From the NCBI RefSeq assembly GCF_963966145.1, contig NC_091054.1:9982001-10046000 (forward strand): a DNA stretch of 64,000 bases, read 5' to 3'. Position 1 is the first letter of the stretch. Every line of letters starts with the position of its first letter. A program made the position numbers and the translations under genes. The DNA comes from Tenebrio molitor. Taxonomy: Eukaryota > Arthropoda > Insecta > Coleoptera > Tenebrionidae. Below are positions 23,502 through 34,573 of this stretch, piece after piece. The notes under the pieces were generated by a model. The model saw nothing but the letters and a program-made list of their open reading frames with translations, had not been told where the DNA came from and made no database searches.

Positions 23502-26500
23502 TCAGAACGGCGAATTCATGCCCAACTTTGTCCCAAAGTCTAGTCGCGCCCTCTTACGGAACCTCTTGTTCACCCTGAAAACCCAACGTGAACCGAACTC
23601 GTCCCTTTCCTCCGTTTATCAAATATCTTACATGATTTCCTGACGTTTGATTACTTCGTTCACGATAAACACCATAAAAGGAGACACTGCAGCAAAAATG
23701 ATCACCCACAGCGGAATCTGAAGCTTCAAATCCTCCTCAGCATAACTCTTCAAGTTGTAACAACTGAGAATCGTGTAAATACTCTGAAATATCACCCTAC
23801 AAAGAGATTTTTACCGGTGGGTTGACAATTTTGCCACCAGAGAGCTCACTCACAAGGTAAAAATGGTTCCCATCCATAGAATATTCTTGATGGGGGGCCT
23901 CTTATAAATTAAATAATCTCTATAGACAAATCCTATAGAAATCACCACTGGAAAATTAGTCTAGTTAGGTGGGAAGCACTCGTCGGAAAACATGACCTCA
24001 CCAAAATGCAACAGTACGATGAACACAACGATCAGTCTGGCAGTCGACAGCGTCCAAGAATCTTGCTTCCATTGGTGGTCCGTGGGCAGATAAAAGAATT
24101 GGCAGGTGCAGTTCTGAACCGCACACAACTCCACACAATGGTCAGCCAAGATTCCGACGAACGAAACTATCACGACGACGACAGTCGGCATAAACTTGAG
24201 TCCGTAACACCACAGAATAAAAACGGAAACGTCGAGATTGACCCCGACCTGGTTCTTCCCTTGGGGCTTCTTCATGACTTCGGGGTCGACGGGGAGCCCC
24301 ATCAGAGACACGCTGAGCAAAGGAACGACGATGCAGCTCAACCAGAGGACCTGTCCCGTCGTGAAAACCGCCGGGAGCATGACCACAACCGAGATCAACT
24401 GAATCAGACTGAGGACGACGCAACAAGAGATCCAGAACTGCACCGAACTCCACAAGGTCGTGACGAAATGTCGCGCCTCCATCACCAGGTGGTAAAACGA
24501 TACGGGGTCGTCGCGTTTCACGCACAGCGAACACGCTATGGAGTTTAGCTCTCGGGACAGGTCCAGCGGGGAGAGGCACCCGTTTTTGGGCTTGCTGTAC
24601 ACCGGCATCTTCTGGCACATCTGGGTGTGAAGGGGGTCGATCGCGATGCTGGCGTCGGCTTGCATAAAAATCCCCGCATTTTCGCAGTTCGCCGACGAGC
24701 CCATTATGCACACGATCTCCCCGTATTCCTGCATGATGTTCAACATCTCTCGGGTGGCGCTGGGGGTGCAGTCCGTGAACAGCGACACCAACAAGGGGAC
24801 GTTGTCGATCAGTTCGATGTGGGGCCGGATCTTGTCGATACCTCGCGGTAGTTTGGCCTAAAAATTGAAAATTCAACAAATCCTACAAATTGACGCTGTC
24901 AAAAATGACAGTTCGACACACTTGATTCGAATCAAAAATTCAAGACATGTCAAAAGTGACAGTTCGACACACTTGATTCATGTTGTTACTGTACCCGATT
25001 GCTCATGTCGAAGTTAATGGGGGCGCTCTGTTCGGTGCTGTCCGTGAGACAACTCAAAGACTGCCAGTCGTGCGACGTGTTGATCTCATTGTGCATCTGC
25101 ACGCTGTCGTGACTCGCCATTTTCGTGGAGCACACGCCGCTCTGGTCGCTCGAATTCTTGTACAGGCGCTCCTGTTCGGTGTCGAATTTTACCGTCGAGT
25201 GTTCCATGTTGATGGCGCTCGGGGCCGAGAAACTCATCGTCCGCGAGGATTCCAAGTTGCTAGAGCCGAAAAACGCAAGTTAACGAGTCGCGTCGTCGGA
25301 GGACGCCGGAATGAAGCTGTCAAAGCGAGCAGGTAAAAACTACCACATTTTAAGCCCCGCACCTCGAATTTGATTCCGTTTCTATTTCCGGGCCTCCACC
25401 TCGAAGGCGCCAATTACAAAACTTGCGAGTTTCACGAATGAAATGACATTTGCAACGTGACAAAGGGCGCACTTCGAAATTGGGGCCCGAATGCACACAC
25501 CACACCTGATCGACATGAGTGAGAGTTAAAATGCAAAATGTTTGAGATTAGAGTTGTAGTACCTATCGGAGAGCAAACAAGTCTTTTCGTCGTAATGCGG
25601 TGTTAACTTGCGAGCACTTTGCGACAGACGCCTCTGTTTTTCGTTCCTAGGATTGGTAACAACAGTACTTTCGGCTTGTCCACTATCACGTCTGTCCTCC
25701 CAGCAATTAGTACAATAAAACACACAAACATTTAAGTGAACAGAGATTAGTAAGTAAAATAGTGAAAGGGTAACATGGCCCACATCGCTCGGACCCTACG
25801 GGATCCGTTGACAGAACGGTTAAGAAAATAAAACAGACAGAATCTGCAACTGAAATGAGACAACAAGCATTAAAAGACGAGGACAATGCGAGTATGACCC
25901 ATGTGTCGGCATTCAGGGTGGTTTCTAACCTGTTTCGTTCGCTTAACAGGGAAATGTGACAGTTCCAGCCGCTCTCCAGTCCCATTTTCTCGCTGAAAAC
26001 GCGCGAACGCAACTCGTTTTCTTTGCTAAAATGGACGAATCGGATGCAGGCGCGCTCCAACTGTTCGATCAGTTGCACCTAGTCAAGAGGAAAAGCTGGT
26101 GTTCAACAGGGGAGAATTCTAGGAGCTCGAATCTTCCGTCGCTTACCATGTCGGTCAACGCTTGGTATTGCATCGTCACCATTCCGATGAACACTTGATT
26201 GCACTGCACCTGGAAGCAACTTTCCGCATCCGACACTTCCATCGAAGGACAATCATTGTAGAGAAGCGAGTCTGAAATCACCTCAAAGAAGCAAATCAAT
26301 CGCGACGAGACCGATCGAGCTACCAGTGCTGTAAAACGGTCCCAAAGGCGTCTTAATCTTAGGCTCCAGTACGCTCTTGCAGTCCCAATGGACCGGAGTG
26401 GGACTGCGATAGTTCAAGTACAACTGTCGACTGTCGCTCGGCAGTTCTAGATAGACCTGGCTCAATTTGTTGTTCACAGTCTTATTCAAAGGTCTGTACG

Positions 26501-28792
26501 CGAAGGCCGTGCAGTAAGCTGTCAGACTGCTCCGCTGGTAGAAGTCTTGGATCTTCTTCCTGTCGGAAGAAGTCAAAGGGCACAGATCTCGCCCGTCCCA
26601 ATAATCGACGCACGAATCGACGATTATATCGGCAGTACCCTCGGACAGCAACTGCATCGATCCGCTACTCAGCTCTTTGACTACCACTGCGAACATGTGC
26701 GGAAAGGGGAACTTGAGTTTGGTCGACAGTTGCAAAGAACGAGCGTATTTGTTGTCCCTGCGCACCATCTCGGGTTGCTACAAAAGAAACTGTCACATTC
26801 GTGGGCGTACAAGTTGAAACTCCGCCCGTCCAATTGTAAGTTTAGCTACAGAGACGGGGGCGGAGTCTGATTGATTAAATCTCTACTTGCGCGTTTCCGA
26901 TTGGATTTAAACTGAAAGTGAGAAATACCAAGTGTCTGAACGTGGACAATTGCTGCTCCATGGTGAAGATCTTCTGGGCCTGGTCCACGAAACCGATTTC
27001 TTTGGCCAGTTCGCAGAGGCATCTTCTGTTGATCACTGGCACTAGGTTCTCGTTGTAGATGGCTTCGCAGGTGATGTGCGAACAGAATGCCGCGTAATGT
27101 TCCTAAAACGTCGAATAAAATCGCGTTTTTACGAAAACTCGATCAACCTGAGTTTCCACGCTGCAAGTGTTTAGCAAAATGGCGAGTCCTAGCGGTTTCA
27201 GAGAGGTCAAAAATCGACTCCAGTCGTGGTCGTCGAAGTGCAGCTTGAAAGGGTCGCTGTGGTTGTGAGTCAAGTCCAAAACTTCCGCAGTTGCAGTGTT
27301 GGAAGTTTCGTAATTGTAGTGGTGAGGGGTTCCCCCTGCGCTGTCCCCGTCAGCCGCCAGGTCTCCGACGTTGCCCAAACTCGACGAAGGCGAGGAAGGG
27401 TTTTCGTTGTTGTGCAGGAAAAACACTTTCTCGGCTGTCGGATTGGGCCAAGACAAAATCCCTTTCTTGTCGACGCACCCCAACGCCTAAAATTTCAAGG
27501 TGAACACTTGTCCAGGTGATTTTTTATTCGACTAACAGTGACAGACCCCAAGACGTGCAGAATGTTCGCCGAATGCACTAACAGCTCTGGTTTGCCTTGC
27601 ACGATGGCGACGAGATTTTGCCACAGCTCTTGTCGCCGACAGGTCAGTTCCGAGTGGTCGATCGTCGAAGCTTCGGTGTCTTCTTCGAGGGGGTTGTCTT
27701 TGTAGGAGTCGAAGTGGCGCGAGATGTCCAATACGCTCTTGAAGCGCGCCAGTCCGAAATAATTCAAGAAGTTCCAGGCGAAAGGGAATACCAGAGGTAG
27801 CAAGGGCAGGATTGTTGTCGTCGGAATGACTAGGAACATGTCAGGGACGCTGCTCTGTCTCAGCGGGAAAAAGTACCTAAACAAGTTCACGACAACAACT
27901 AGCAGAAAAATGATCGGCAATAAAAATCGCTCGATTATTTTGATCATGACGAGGTGTCTCTGTTGGTTGAGGAGCGTCGTGGGCCTGTCAAGCGCTTGCT
28001 CCAAGTAGATCCGCAAGTTGTTCAAATATGGAGTCTCGAGTAGGCGGTATTTTTTATTTTCTAAAGGTTTTCTAGCTTTGGGGGCGCTGAAAATTTCGTT
28101 GGCACTTTGCAGCGACGGGGCGTACACTTCCTTAGCGTGCAACAGCGGAAACTCCGCCGTCTTGTCAATAGCCTCACAGTAGCCAGGACTCAGCTGTCCT
28201 GGCCTTATCAGAATCACGTCGTCTTTAACTAACAGCGCCCAAGGTAGGTTGACTAGTTTGTTATCCCTGTAGGTCCACTGTAAAGTGATGCAAGGCGAAA
28301 ATGGCGAACACAGATTTGGGTAGTTCTCAGATTCCCAACTGATCTTTTCTGTGGCATTTTTGATGGTTTCTAAGACCGCGTGCACCCGATTGGGCACCTC
28401 CTCGTGCCGCAACTTATTGTCGTACAATTCTAGAGTGACATTGCACAAGAGAAGGAGGAGGATTGTGAGGCTCTCCACGACCAAAATGAAACTGTTTTCT
28501 TCGATTAGAAACGCGACGAAGAGACTGACCACCGCCCACAATTGGAAACCAGCCGAGACCCAATTGATCGTGGTGTGTTGGCTCGAATGGTGGAGGGTGT
28601 CTCTGACCCACGACCTCGATTTTCTAAACGAAACCGGTGGTTAACAAAGGGGGCACCAAACATTCGACTGGCTAACCTGGTCTTTTGCGACGACTTCAAC
28701 TGTTGCAACACGCCCTCGATCTCGGAGTGGAGCTTCCGGAGGGCCTCCCGCGTGCTCAGACCGGATTCCTCGGGGTTTGGCTCCATTTTCAT
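23502..28792 (-). CDS. Tmem94: Transmembrane protein 94 (TMEM94/ERMA), P-type-ATPase-like
   Basis: Multi-pass ER membrane protein reported to support Mg2+ uptake into the ER. Thirteen exons close in frame: 28792-28677, 28623-27537, 27486-27148, 27102-26929, 26777-26324, 26271-26147, 26078-25930, 25691-25563, 25259-24995, 24857-24002, 23947-23854, 23796-23632 and 23574-23502. The total is 1341 residues, close to human (about 1356). N-terminal membrane segments (WAVVSLFVAFLI, FILVVESLTILLLLLC) precede an actuator-like part (PWALLVKDDVILIRPGQ). A second hairpin (FLLPIIFLLVVVVNLF, TILPLLPLVFPFAW) leads to CVDKKGILSWPNP, where classical P-type ATPases have DKTGT. Many C-terminal helices lie in exons 10-12. 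The end LGMNSPF is characteristic. I chose the ATG at 28792; a second Met is two codons later. Confidence 0.9.
24900..24979. repeat. Short direct repeat in a TMEM94 intron
   Basis: A 29-bp unit (CAAAAATGACAGTTCGACAC...) at 24900-24928 recurs at 24951-24979 with one mismatch. It lies in the intron between exons 9 and 10. The TGACAGTTCGACAC wording is like other dispersed repeats in the window. Confidence 0.6.
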
Positions 28793-29375
28793 CGACAATC
28801 ACATTATCTTTTAGGTTATGTTTACACCCACCACGCGCCTCCGCGGTCGCTCACCTACCGAGGCTTGTCTCAACGCATTCACCACAACACAAATACGCCA
28901 ATCTGATTCGACGATTTTTTCATTTTATTGCGATTTATTCAAAATTTCAAATGACATAACAACACTCTAGCCACTGACGTAACGTTCAACACGTGCTGTC
29001 AACAGTGTCAACACTGTCAACTGTCAGTTACAATTGTCACTCGGGTGGCACATGTTGTTTGTTTTGTCGGTGAAGGTTCTTCCAGTGTGAGTGTAATAAA
29101 ATTTGAAAACATTGTGTAACATTGTACAATAGTGTTCCAACAACTAAGATGTGTAAAACTCTTCGTGTGCTTTCCGTTTGATCAGTGCGTACTTATGGTG
29201 AACTATCAAGGACGTTTGATGTAATTCCGTCCGGCATTTCGACTGAGCGCTCCGTCTTTCCGACCCGAACGCGATGAAATCAACTCGAAACGCTCCATAA
29301 ATATAGCGGTTCACACTAGATTGCTAATTTTTTCCATCAACTGATTATTTCCATTATTTGTTTTGCCCGATTAAA
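28793..29375. promoter_or_regulatory. Divergent promoter region, TMEM94 / BRAT1-like unit 1
   Basis: 583 bp between outward-facing ATGs. It contains a cluster of TGTCA/TGACA words and a CACGTG at about 28991 (CAACACGTGCTGTCAAC). It does not carry the block shared by units 2-12. Confidence 0.45.
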
Positions 29376-31227
29376 ATGGAATCTAATTTGCTGCAGCATC
29401 AAGCAAAAATTCAGCAGTTATTACAGAAGTTTTTAGAACCCGATTTCGAGATCAAAAACGATACTTATCTCAGCAGGTTGCTGACGCACTTCTCGGCACA
29501 AGAAAAGACAGGTCAGTGTTGGGTTTTATTTTTTTTTTTACCAGTCTGACGATAAATATGTTACAGTCGACGCGACAGTAGTGGATTACTCGATTTTCTC
29601 TGACTGGCTAGTACAGGCGGTATCAGTATGGGAGGCAAACAATACGAATCCCTCTTTCAACATTTCTTCCTTCACCTTGAACCTGGCGGGGCTCGTGTCG
29701 AAAAACGAGAACACGTTTGGGGCACTAAACGCCGAAAATCTGTACTCCAAGCTGATCCAGATTGTTAGAGCTAGACACCCCGAAGTGGCCCCCAGTGTCA
29801 AATTAGGCTACATAAAGTTGTTGAGCTCGTTTCTCGCGCACAAGTCCGGGATCGAATGGATCGTCGCGTGCAACATGTGGGAAGATGTCCTGAGATTCAG
29901 CCTGACGAATCAAACAATCTATATCACTAGAGAGGGCTACAAGTTCATGTCGAAGATTCTAGAAAAGACAATCGATCAGCACGAGGAGTTTTGCCACACG
30001 GTGGTCAAGCAGATAATGTCACCGTTGTCCGAAAATTCGTACAAGAGTGTCACGTCTGGGGACATGTTGGAGATCAGCGATGAGATTATCTATCAGAATC
30101 TGAGCCCCACACTGCAACTGGTGGGAGACATTCTCGAGTACTTCTTGGAGAGTGTTCTATTCGCGCACAACGATTGTCGCATCGTTCTGATTTTTCTGCG
30201 GGACTTCCACCTCGATCAGAGAATCTGCAACTTCATGATGATCGCCCAAAACAAATACCTGATATTCGATTTGGGCAAGATCATGTTCATAATGCAGTTT
30301 CTCGAGTTGTACAACGGAGTCATCTCTGGCAACTTGAAGATGGCGTACGTGAAAACCTCCATAAGGAAAATAATGAGCATATTCAGAACGAATATCTCAA
30401 AGGGATATTTCGAGAACGTGATGAAACTCTGCTATTACGGCCAGTTCTACTGGAATCTCATGGGCTACAAGATTCCTTGCGTCAAAATGAACAAAGACAA
30501 CGAACCGATCTCGTTCGCGAATCAGCTGTTGGTCATCCAGATGCTCCCGATATTCGCCCTCGAGATGAAGTACTGCCACGTCGACAGCGCTTCCGCCTCC
30601 ACCGACGAATTCCGCGACCAGTACGTCCAAAAGCTGTTCACGATGATGTGCGAGAACACCGTCCGCATAGCCTACTGCTGGAGGGACTTCCTCACGGCGC
30701 AGCCGAATCTCTTCGAGATCGCCACCAAAGGCCTCATCTACATGATGAAGTCGCGCAAGTACTACCCGCGGGAGCGTGCCGCGATGGCCTTCCAGTCGTT
30801 CGTCTACGCGTTGAAAGACGTGATGCGCTCTATCAAAAGCGACCCGGCCAAGTTGAATCTCTACGCCCAGGAAGTGAACTTTTTCTCATTGCTGTTCGAC
30901 GCGTTCGTCGTGTTTATCGAGGAGTTTCAAATCACCTGGAGGGACAGCGTCGAGACGATCTGCGTTATGTCGATATCGTTCGACTTCCTGACGGTGCCCG
31001 CTTGGCCCACCAAGCTGGTGGTGAAGGCGTTGAAATTGGTCAACGTGTCCATAGTGAAGTACATGTCACCGAATCTGGCGCTGCTGGTGGACAGGACGAC
31101 CGACTCGACGATGGCCGTTTTGGGACCGCTGCTCCACACCAAACTGCACGACATGACCTGGGAGGTCAGGGATTCGGCGCTGGAGGTGGTCTGCACCATC
31201 TCACACATGTCCAACACAAGTAAGTAA
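29376..31227 (+). CDS. BRAT1-like HEAT/ARM protein, array unit 1
   Basis: First and most divergent unit of the array. Exon 1 is 29376-29511 (45 codons plus 1 nt; helical, with ...DTYLSRLLTHFSAQEK); exon 2 starts at 29567 after TTACAG. The donor A|GTAAGT at 31220 fixes the end of exon 2 at 31219; reading through gives a stop at 31227 (598 aa). I relate it to BRAT1 from the order ISSFTLNLAGLVSKNENTF (near 65), the VKL..IKLLSSFLAHKSG helix pair, and WEVRDSALEVV near 577, the block I find most like BRAT1. BRAT1 binds Integrator INTS9/INTS11 and ATM, but its C-terminal third is absent here. GC-richer than the other units; it may be the ancestral copy. Confidence 0.65.
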
Positions 31228-31760
31228 ATGTTCTCGATTTCGACCAGTAGAGGGCGTCTTGTCGCATAACTTGTCAAAGCGATGGCACCAACTTGATACT
31301 AAAGTAAATGCAATTAGCAATGCGGCAAAATATGGCGCAATTTTGCGTATTTAGGTGGAGATGCTGGCGGCCGTGAAACATTTTATCTCACGATCAATAA
31401 ATATTTTGTAGCTAGTAATCAAGTAATCTGCGAACGTCAAAAATGACAGTTAGTCTCATATTAAGTATGTCAAAATTTTGACAGCTGTTAACTGTGCCAA
31501 TTGATCTAATTTATGCTGCATGTATGTTTTGCATGACCCAAACAGATAATTAGATCATTATTCTATTATGAGTTGATTCAGAATGGACAAGCGCCCAGGA
31601 TGTTGTATCCTTTTGATAGTTGATCGTCGTCGACTTGTTGCCGAATGCGCGACGAGAAAATCGTTGCGTGGAAGACTTTCTAACGAGCAGCCTTTCGCAT
31701 ATCATTGACGTGTGTAATTAAAGTGAAATCATGTCTCGTGGAGAATACCAATTTCCGAGT
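31228..31760. other. Spacer between units 1 and 2
   Basis: I looked for a third coding exon following the unit 1 donor. The best acceptor-like site (TATTTAG near 31354) is followed by only about 18 codons before a stop and does not resemble BRAT1. Otherwise AT-rich, noncoding. Confidence 0.4.
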
Positions 31761-31845
31761 GTACTCGACAAACAGCAGGATTACTTCGTAATCTCCACAT
31801 TGATAAATTTAGTCTGAATATGGCGCTTTAGAGTACAACTATACA
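31761..31845 (+). promoter_or_regulatory. Shared upstream block, unit 2
   Basis: The words CGTAATCTCC, GATAAATTTAGTCTGAATAT and GGCGCTTT, in that order, recur upstream of the other units, ending about 45-120 bp before each ATG. Likely core promoter or transcription start region. Confidence 0.5.
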
Positions 31846-31889
31846 AACAAGTTGAGGCATCTCGTGCTTATTTTACGCATTCTGATAAA

Positions 31890-33766
31890 ATGCAATCCCG
31901 CGTGTGTCGTTACCGGTCGAAAGTTGATCGTTTACTCGACAAATTAGTCGAGACGAAGTGCGACGTCCCAATTGAGGGATATTTAGATAAATTGTTGACG
32001 CTTTTGTGGCAACAAGAGGCGAAAGGTTAGTGTTGTGTGGTCGAAGGGGTCAATTGTAATTTTGGTGGTTTGTAGAGATTGAATCGGCTTTGATAACGCT
32101 GCCGATTTGCGCGGAATGGCTGGGAAGAGTGGTTGCGACGTGGAGTGCCAAAAGGGTCACACCTGCCGCATGTGTTGCTTCGTTCACGCTGAATTTGGCT
32201 GCTTTACTGGCAAAAAACGAAGACAGATTCTGTAGTTTGAACAAAAACAATTTCTTTATCAAGCTCGTTAATGTTTTGAAGGCTAGACAAAGTGGAGTGG
32301 CCCCCTCTGTTAAACTAGCGTACGTGAAGTTGTTGTCGTCGTTTCTTGAACACAAGTCGGGGATTGAATGGATGATCGCTTGTACATTTTGGGAGACTGT
32401 GTTCCAGTTTAGTTTGTCAGATCATGATGAACGAATCACGAAAGAGAGTACAATGTGTATGTCAAAACTCCTCGAAACCACAGTCGACTGTGACGAGAAT
32501 TTCTGCGACGAGGTTGTCAAACGGATAATGTCGCCATTGGGCGAGAACACCTACAGATCCATCAAAGCATCGACGGAATTAGGTGATGTGAGTGACGAAG
32601 TCGCGTCGAAACATCTTAAACCAGCCCTAAAACTGATCGGAAATATTTTGCAACACTTTCTGGAGGGTGTCCTGCTCGATCGGGAGGATTATCGGGTGGT
32701 TTTCAGCTTTTTGCAGAATTTCCACGTGGAGGAGAGAATTTCAGATTTTATGATCATAGCACAATCGAAATGTCTTGTATACGATATCGGGAAGATAATG
32801 TTCATCATGCAGTTCCTGGAACTGTACCTGCAAGTTGTCACCAAGAGTGGTGCAGCAGACATTCTCAAAGCCTCAGTCAGCAGAATCAGAAACAACTTTG
32901 TTCTAAATCTTTTCAAAGGGACTGCCGAAGATTTTATCGAGACTTGCAATTTCGGACAGTTCTATTGGAAATTGACCGACACGAAAATACCAACGGGTCA
33001 GGTCAGGAAAACGAACGAGCCCTTTCTCTTCTCATGTCAGTGTTTGCTCTTGATGCTTATGCCGCAGTTTTGTCTTCCCTTGAGATACTTTTCCAAGCCG
33101 ATATCCGAATTAGAAGAAGAATTTTCAAATGACGTTTTCCGTGAAGCGTTCTTTCAGAAAATGTTGAAAATGGTGACGCAGGATGTGTTCCGCATTTTTT
33201 ACTCTTGGCGAGATCATTTCGCTGATCGTTCGGATCTATTCGATCTTTCCAAATATGTTACCACTCTGGCCAAGGAATCTCAAAAGTACTACTCCCGAGA
33301 CGAAGCAGTGGTGCTCTTTCAGATCCAGGTTTACAACTTAAAAGACGTTATGACCGCCATCAAAGAATTTCCGCAGAAACTCGAACTGTTTCTGAACGAA
33401 ACGGATTATTTTTGTGGAGTGTTTGAAATCGTCACCATTTTGATCAACGAATTCGACATAACGTGGAGGGACAGTTTCGAAACTATTGACGTGATGGCTC
33501 TCGCTTTTGACTTTCTGTCCGTGCCAAATTGGTCCACGCAGGTGGTAGTGCAGGCTTTGAAACTGATCAATGTTGCAACGGCAAAGTATATGACGCCGAA
33601 TCTGGCATTGTTGGTGGATTCGACTACTGATTCCACGACAGCTCTTTTGGGACCTCTGTTGTACGTCAAGTTGCTCGACGAGGCGGTGGAAGTGAAGAAG
33701 GCCGCTTTGGAAGTGATACGTACCATGGCGAAGATGTCCAACAGCAGTAAGTCCATTAGAAGATAG
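31890..33766 (+). CDS. BRAT1-like HEAT/ARM protein, array unit 2
   Basis: Exon 1 is 31890-32025 (MQSRVCRYRSKVDRLLDKL ... WQQEAKG). Exon 2 is 32076-33746, ending AACAGCA|GTAAGT; read-through stop at 33766 (608 aa). The body is a run of amphipathic helices typical of HEAT/ARM solenoids: VASFTLNLAALLAKNEDRF, VKLAYVKLLSSFLEHKSGI, GKIMFIMQFLELYLQ, INEFDITWRDSFETIDVMAL and VQALKLINVATAKYMTPNL. No catalytic motif, signal peptide or membrane segment. Nearly identical to unit 3, with the same exon lengths. Confidence 0.7.
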
Positions 33767-34453
33767 TAATGAGAGGAATTTAACCGTTTTCTTTTTTTTT
33801 TCGTTTATTCTCGCAAAAAATGAATTAATATGAAAAATCATTAACTTTATATAATCTTGACTTGAATGTTCGATTCGTTGATCCGTTTTTTGGACCGTCT
33901 GAACATTTTTATTCTATTATATTGTATTTATGTATTGTATAATATAGTTTTGTGTTTCTAATGTCTGTAAAAATGACAATTCTGATATCGAAAATAGATT
34001 TTCATAAAATCGACTTAATCTTCAAGTGTGACGTTCTTGCGGCACTTATCGATGCTCTTACCATTCAGTACAAATTACTTACGAAAGCCAAACAACTGCT
34101 AGGTATGTTTTAGTGGAATTTATTGTTTAATGGGTCACATCGTGACTCAGTTAGATAATTTTCTATCTATAAATATTTTATTATCTAAATTCATAATCAC
34201 TAATAACGCATCCCACTATTTTTTGTAAAATAGTTTTAAAAAATACTGCAGTATTGTCTTACTATATAGATATTTCGTAACCTGTTCACCAAGTTCGTAA
34301 GACTTGACCTCTCGTTCCGAGAATTGTTTGTTTTTAATTAATTGAATTTTCGTTGTCGATCTCTCGCTCAACGGAAAACGAATTTCTAAAAGGTAGTTAC
34401 TTTGCGATAAAATTGAATTTTATTATATTCTCGATGTCGAGTACGTTGCGAAG
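33767..34453. other. Spacer between units 2 and 3
   Basis: The first about 100 bp is almost identical to the sequence after unit 3 (36453 on), so the duplication that made the pair included the 3' flank. The rest is AT-rich with no ORF or exon recognised. Confidence 0.45.
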
Positions 34454-34545
34454 TCCACTCCGTGAACAACACGGTGTAATCACCGTAATCTCTGTATCGA
34501 TAAAGTTAGTGTGAACATGACGGTTTAGTTGACAACTACGCGAAA
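34454..34545 (+). promoter_or_regulatory. Shared upstream block, unit 3
   Basis: CGTAATCTCTGTATCGATAA followed by AGTTAGTGTGAACATG. Contains ATCGATA, matching the insect DRE core-promoter element apart from its first base. Confidence 0.55.
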
Positions 34546-34573
34546 ACAGATTGATTCTACGCATACCGATAAA

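Noticed and set aside
24142..24879. 245-codon minus-strand ORF over TMEM94 exon 10
   Set aside because: Same strand but another frame of the large TMEM94 exon; the true frame has the membrane helices and joins neighbouring exons in phase.
30174..31223. 349-codon plus-strand ORF in another frame of unit 1 exon 2
   Set aside because: Overlaps the BRAT1-like exon in a shifted frame, is Arg/His/Asp-rich (typical of out-of-frame GC-rich coding sequence), and is not kept at that length in the other units.
31354..31413. Possible third exon for unit 1 after TATTTAG
   Set aside because: Only about 18 codons before a stop, no resemblance to BRAT1, and no equivalent after the other units.
33338..33841. 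Antisense ORFs (116-167 codons) repeated opposite the end of each array unit
   Set aside because: They recur only because the sense exon is conserved; length varies and the sense frame explains the sequence.
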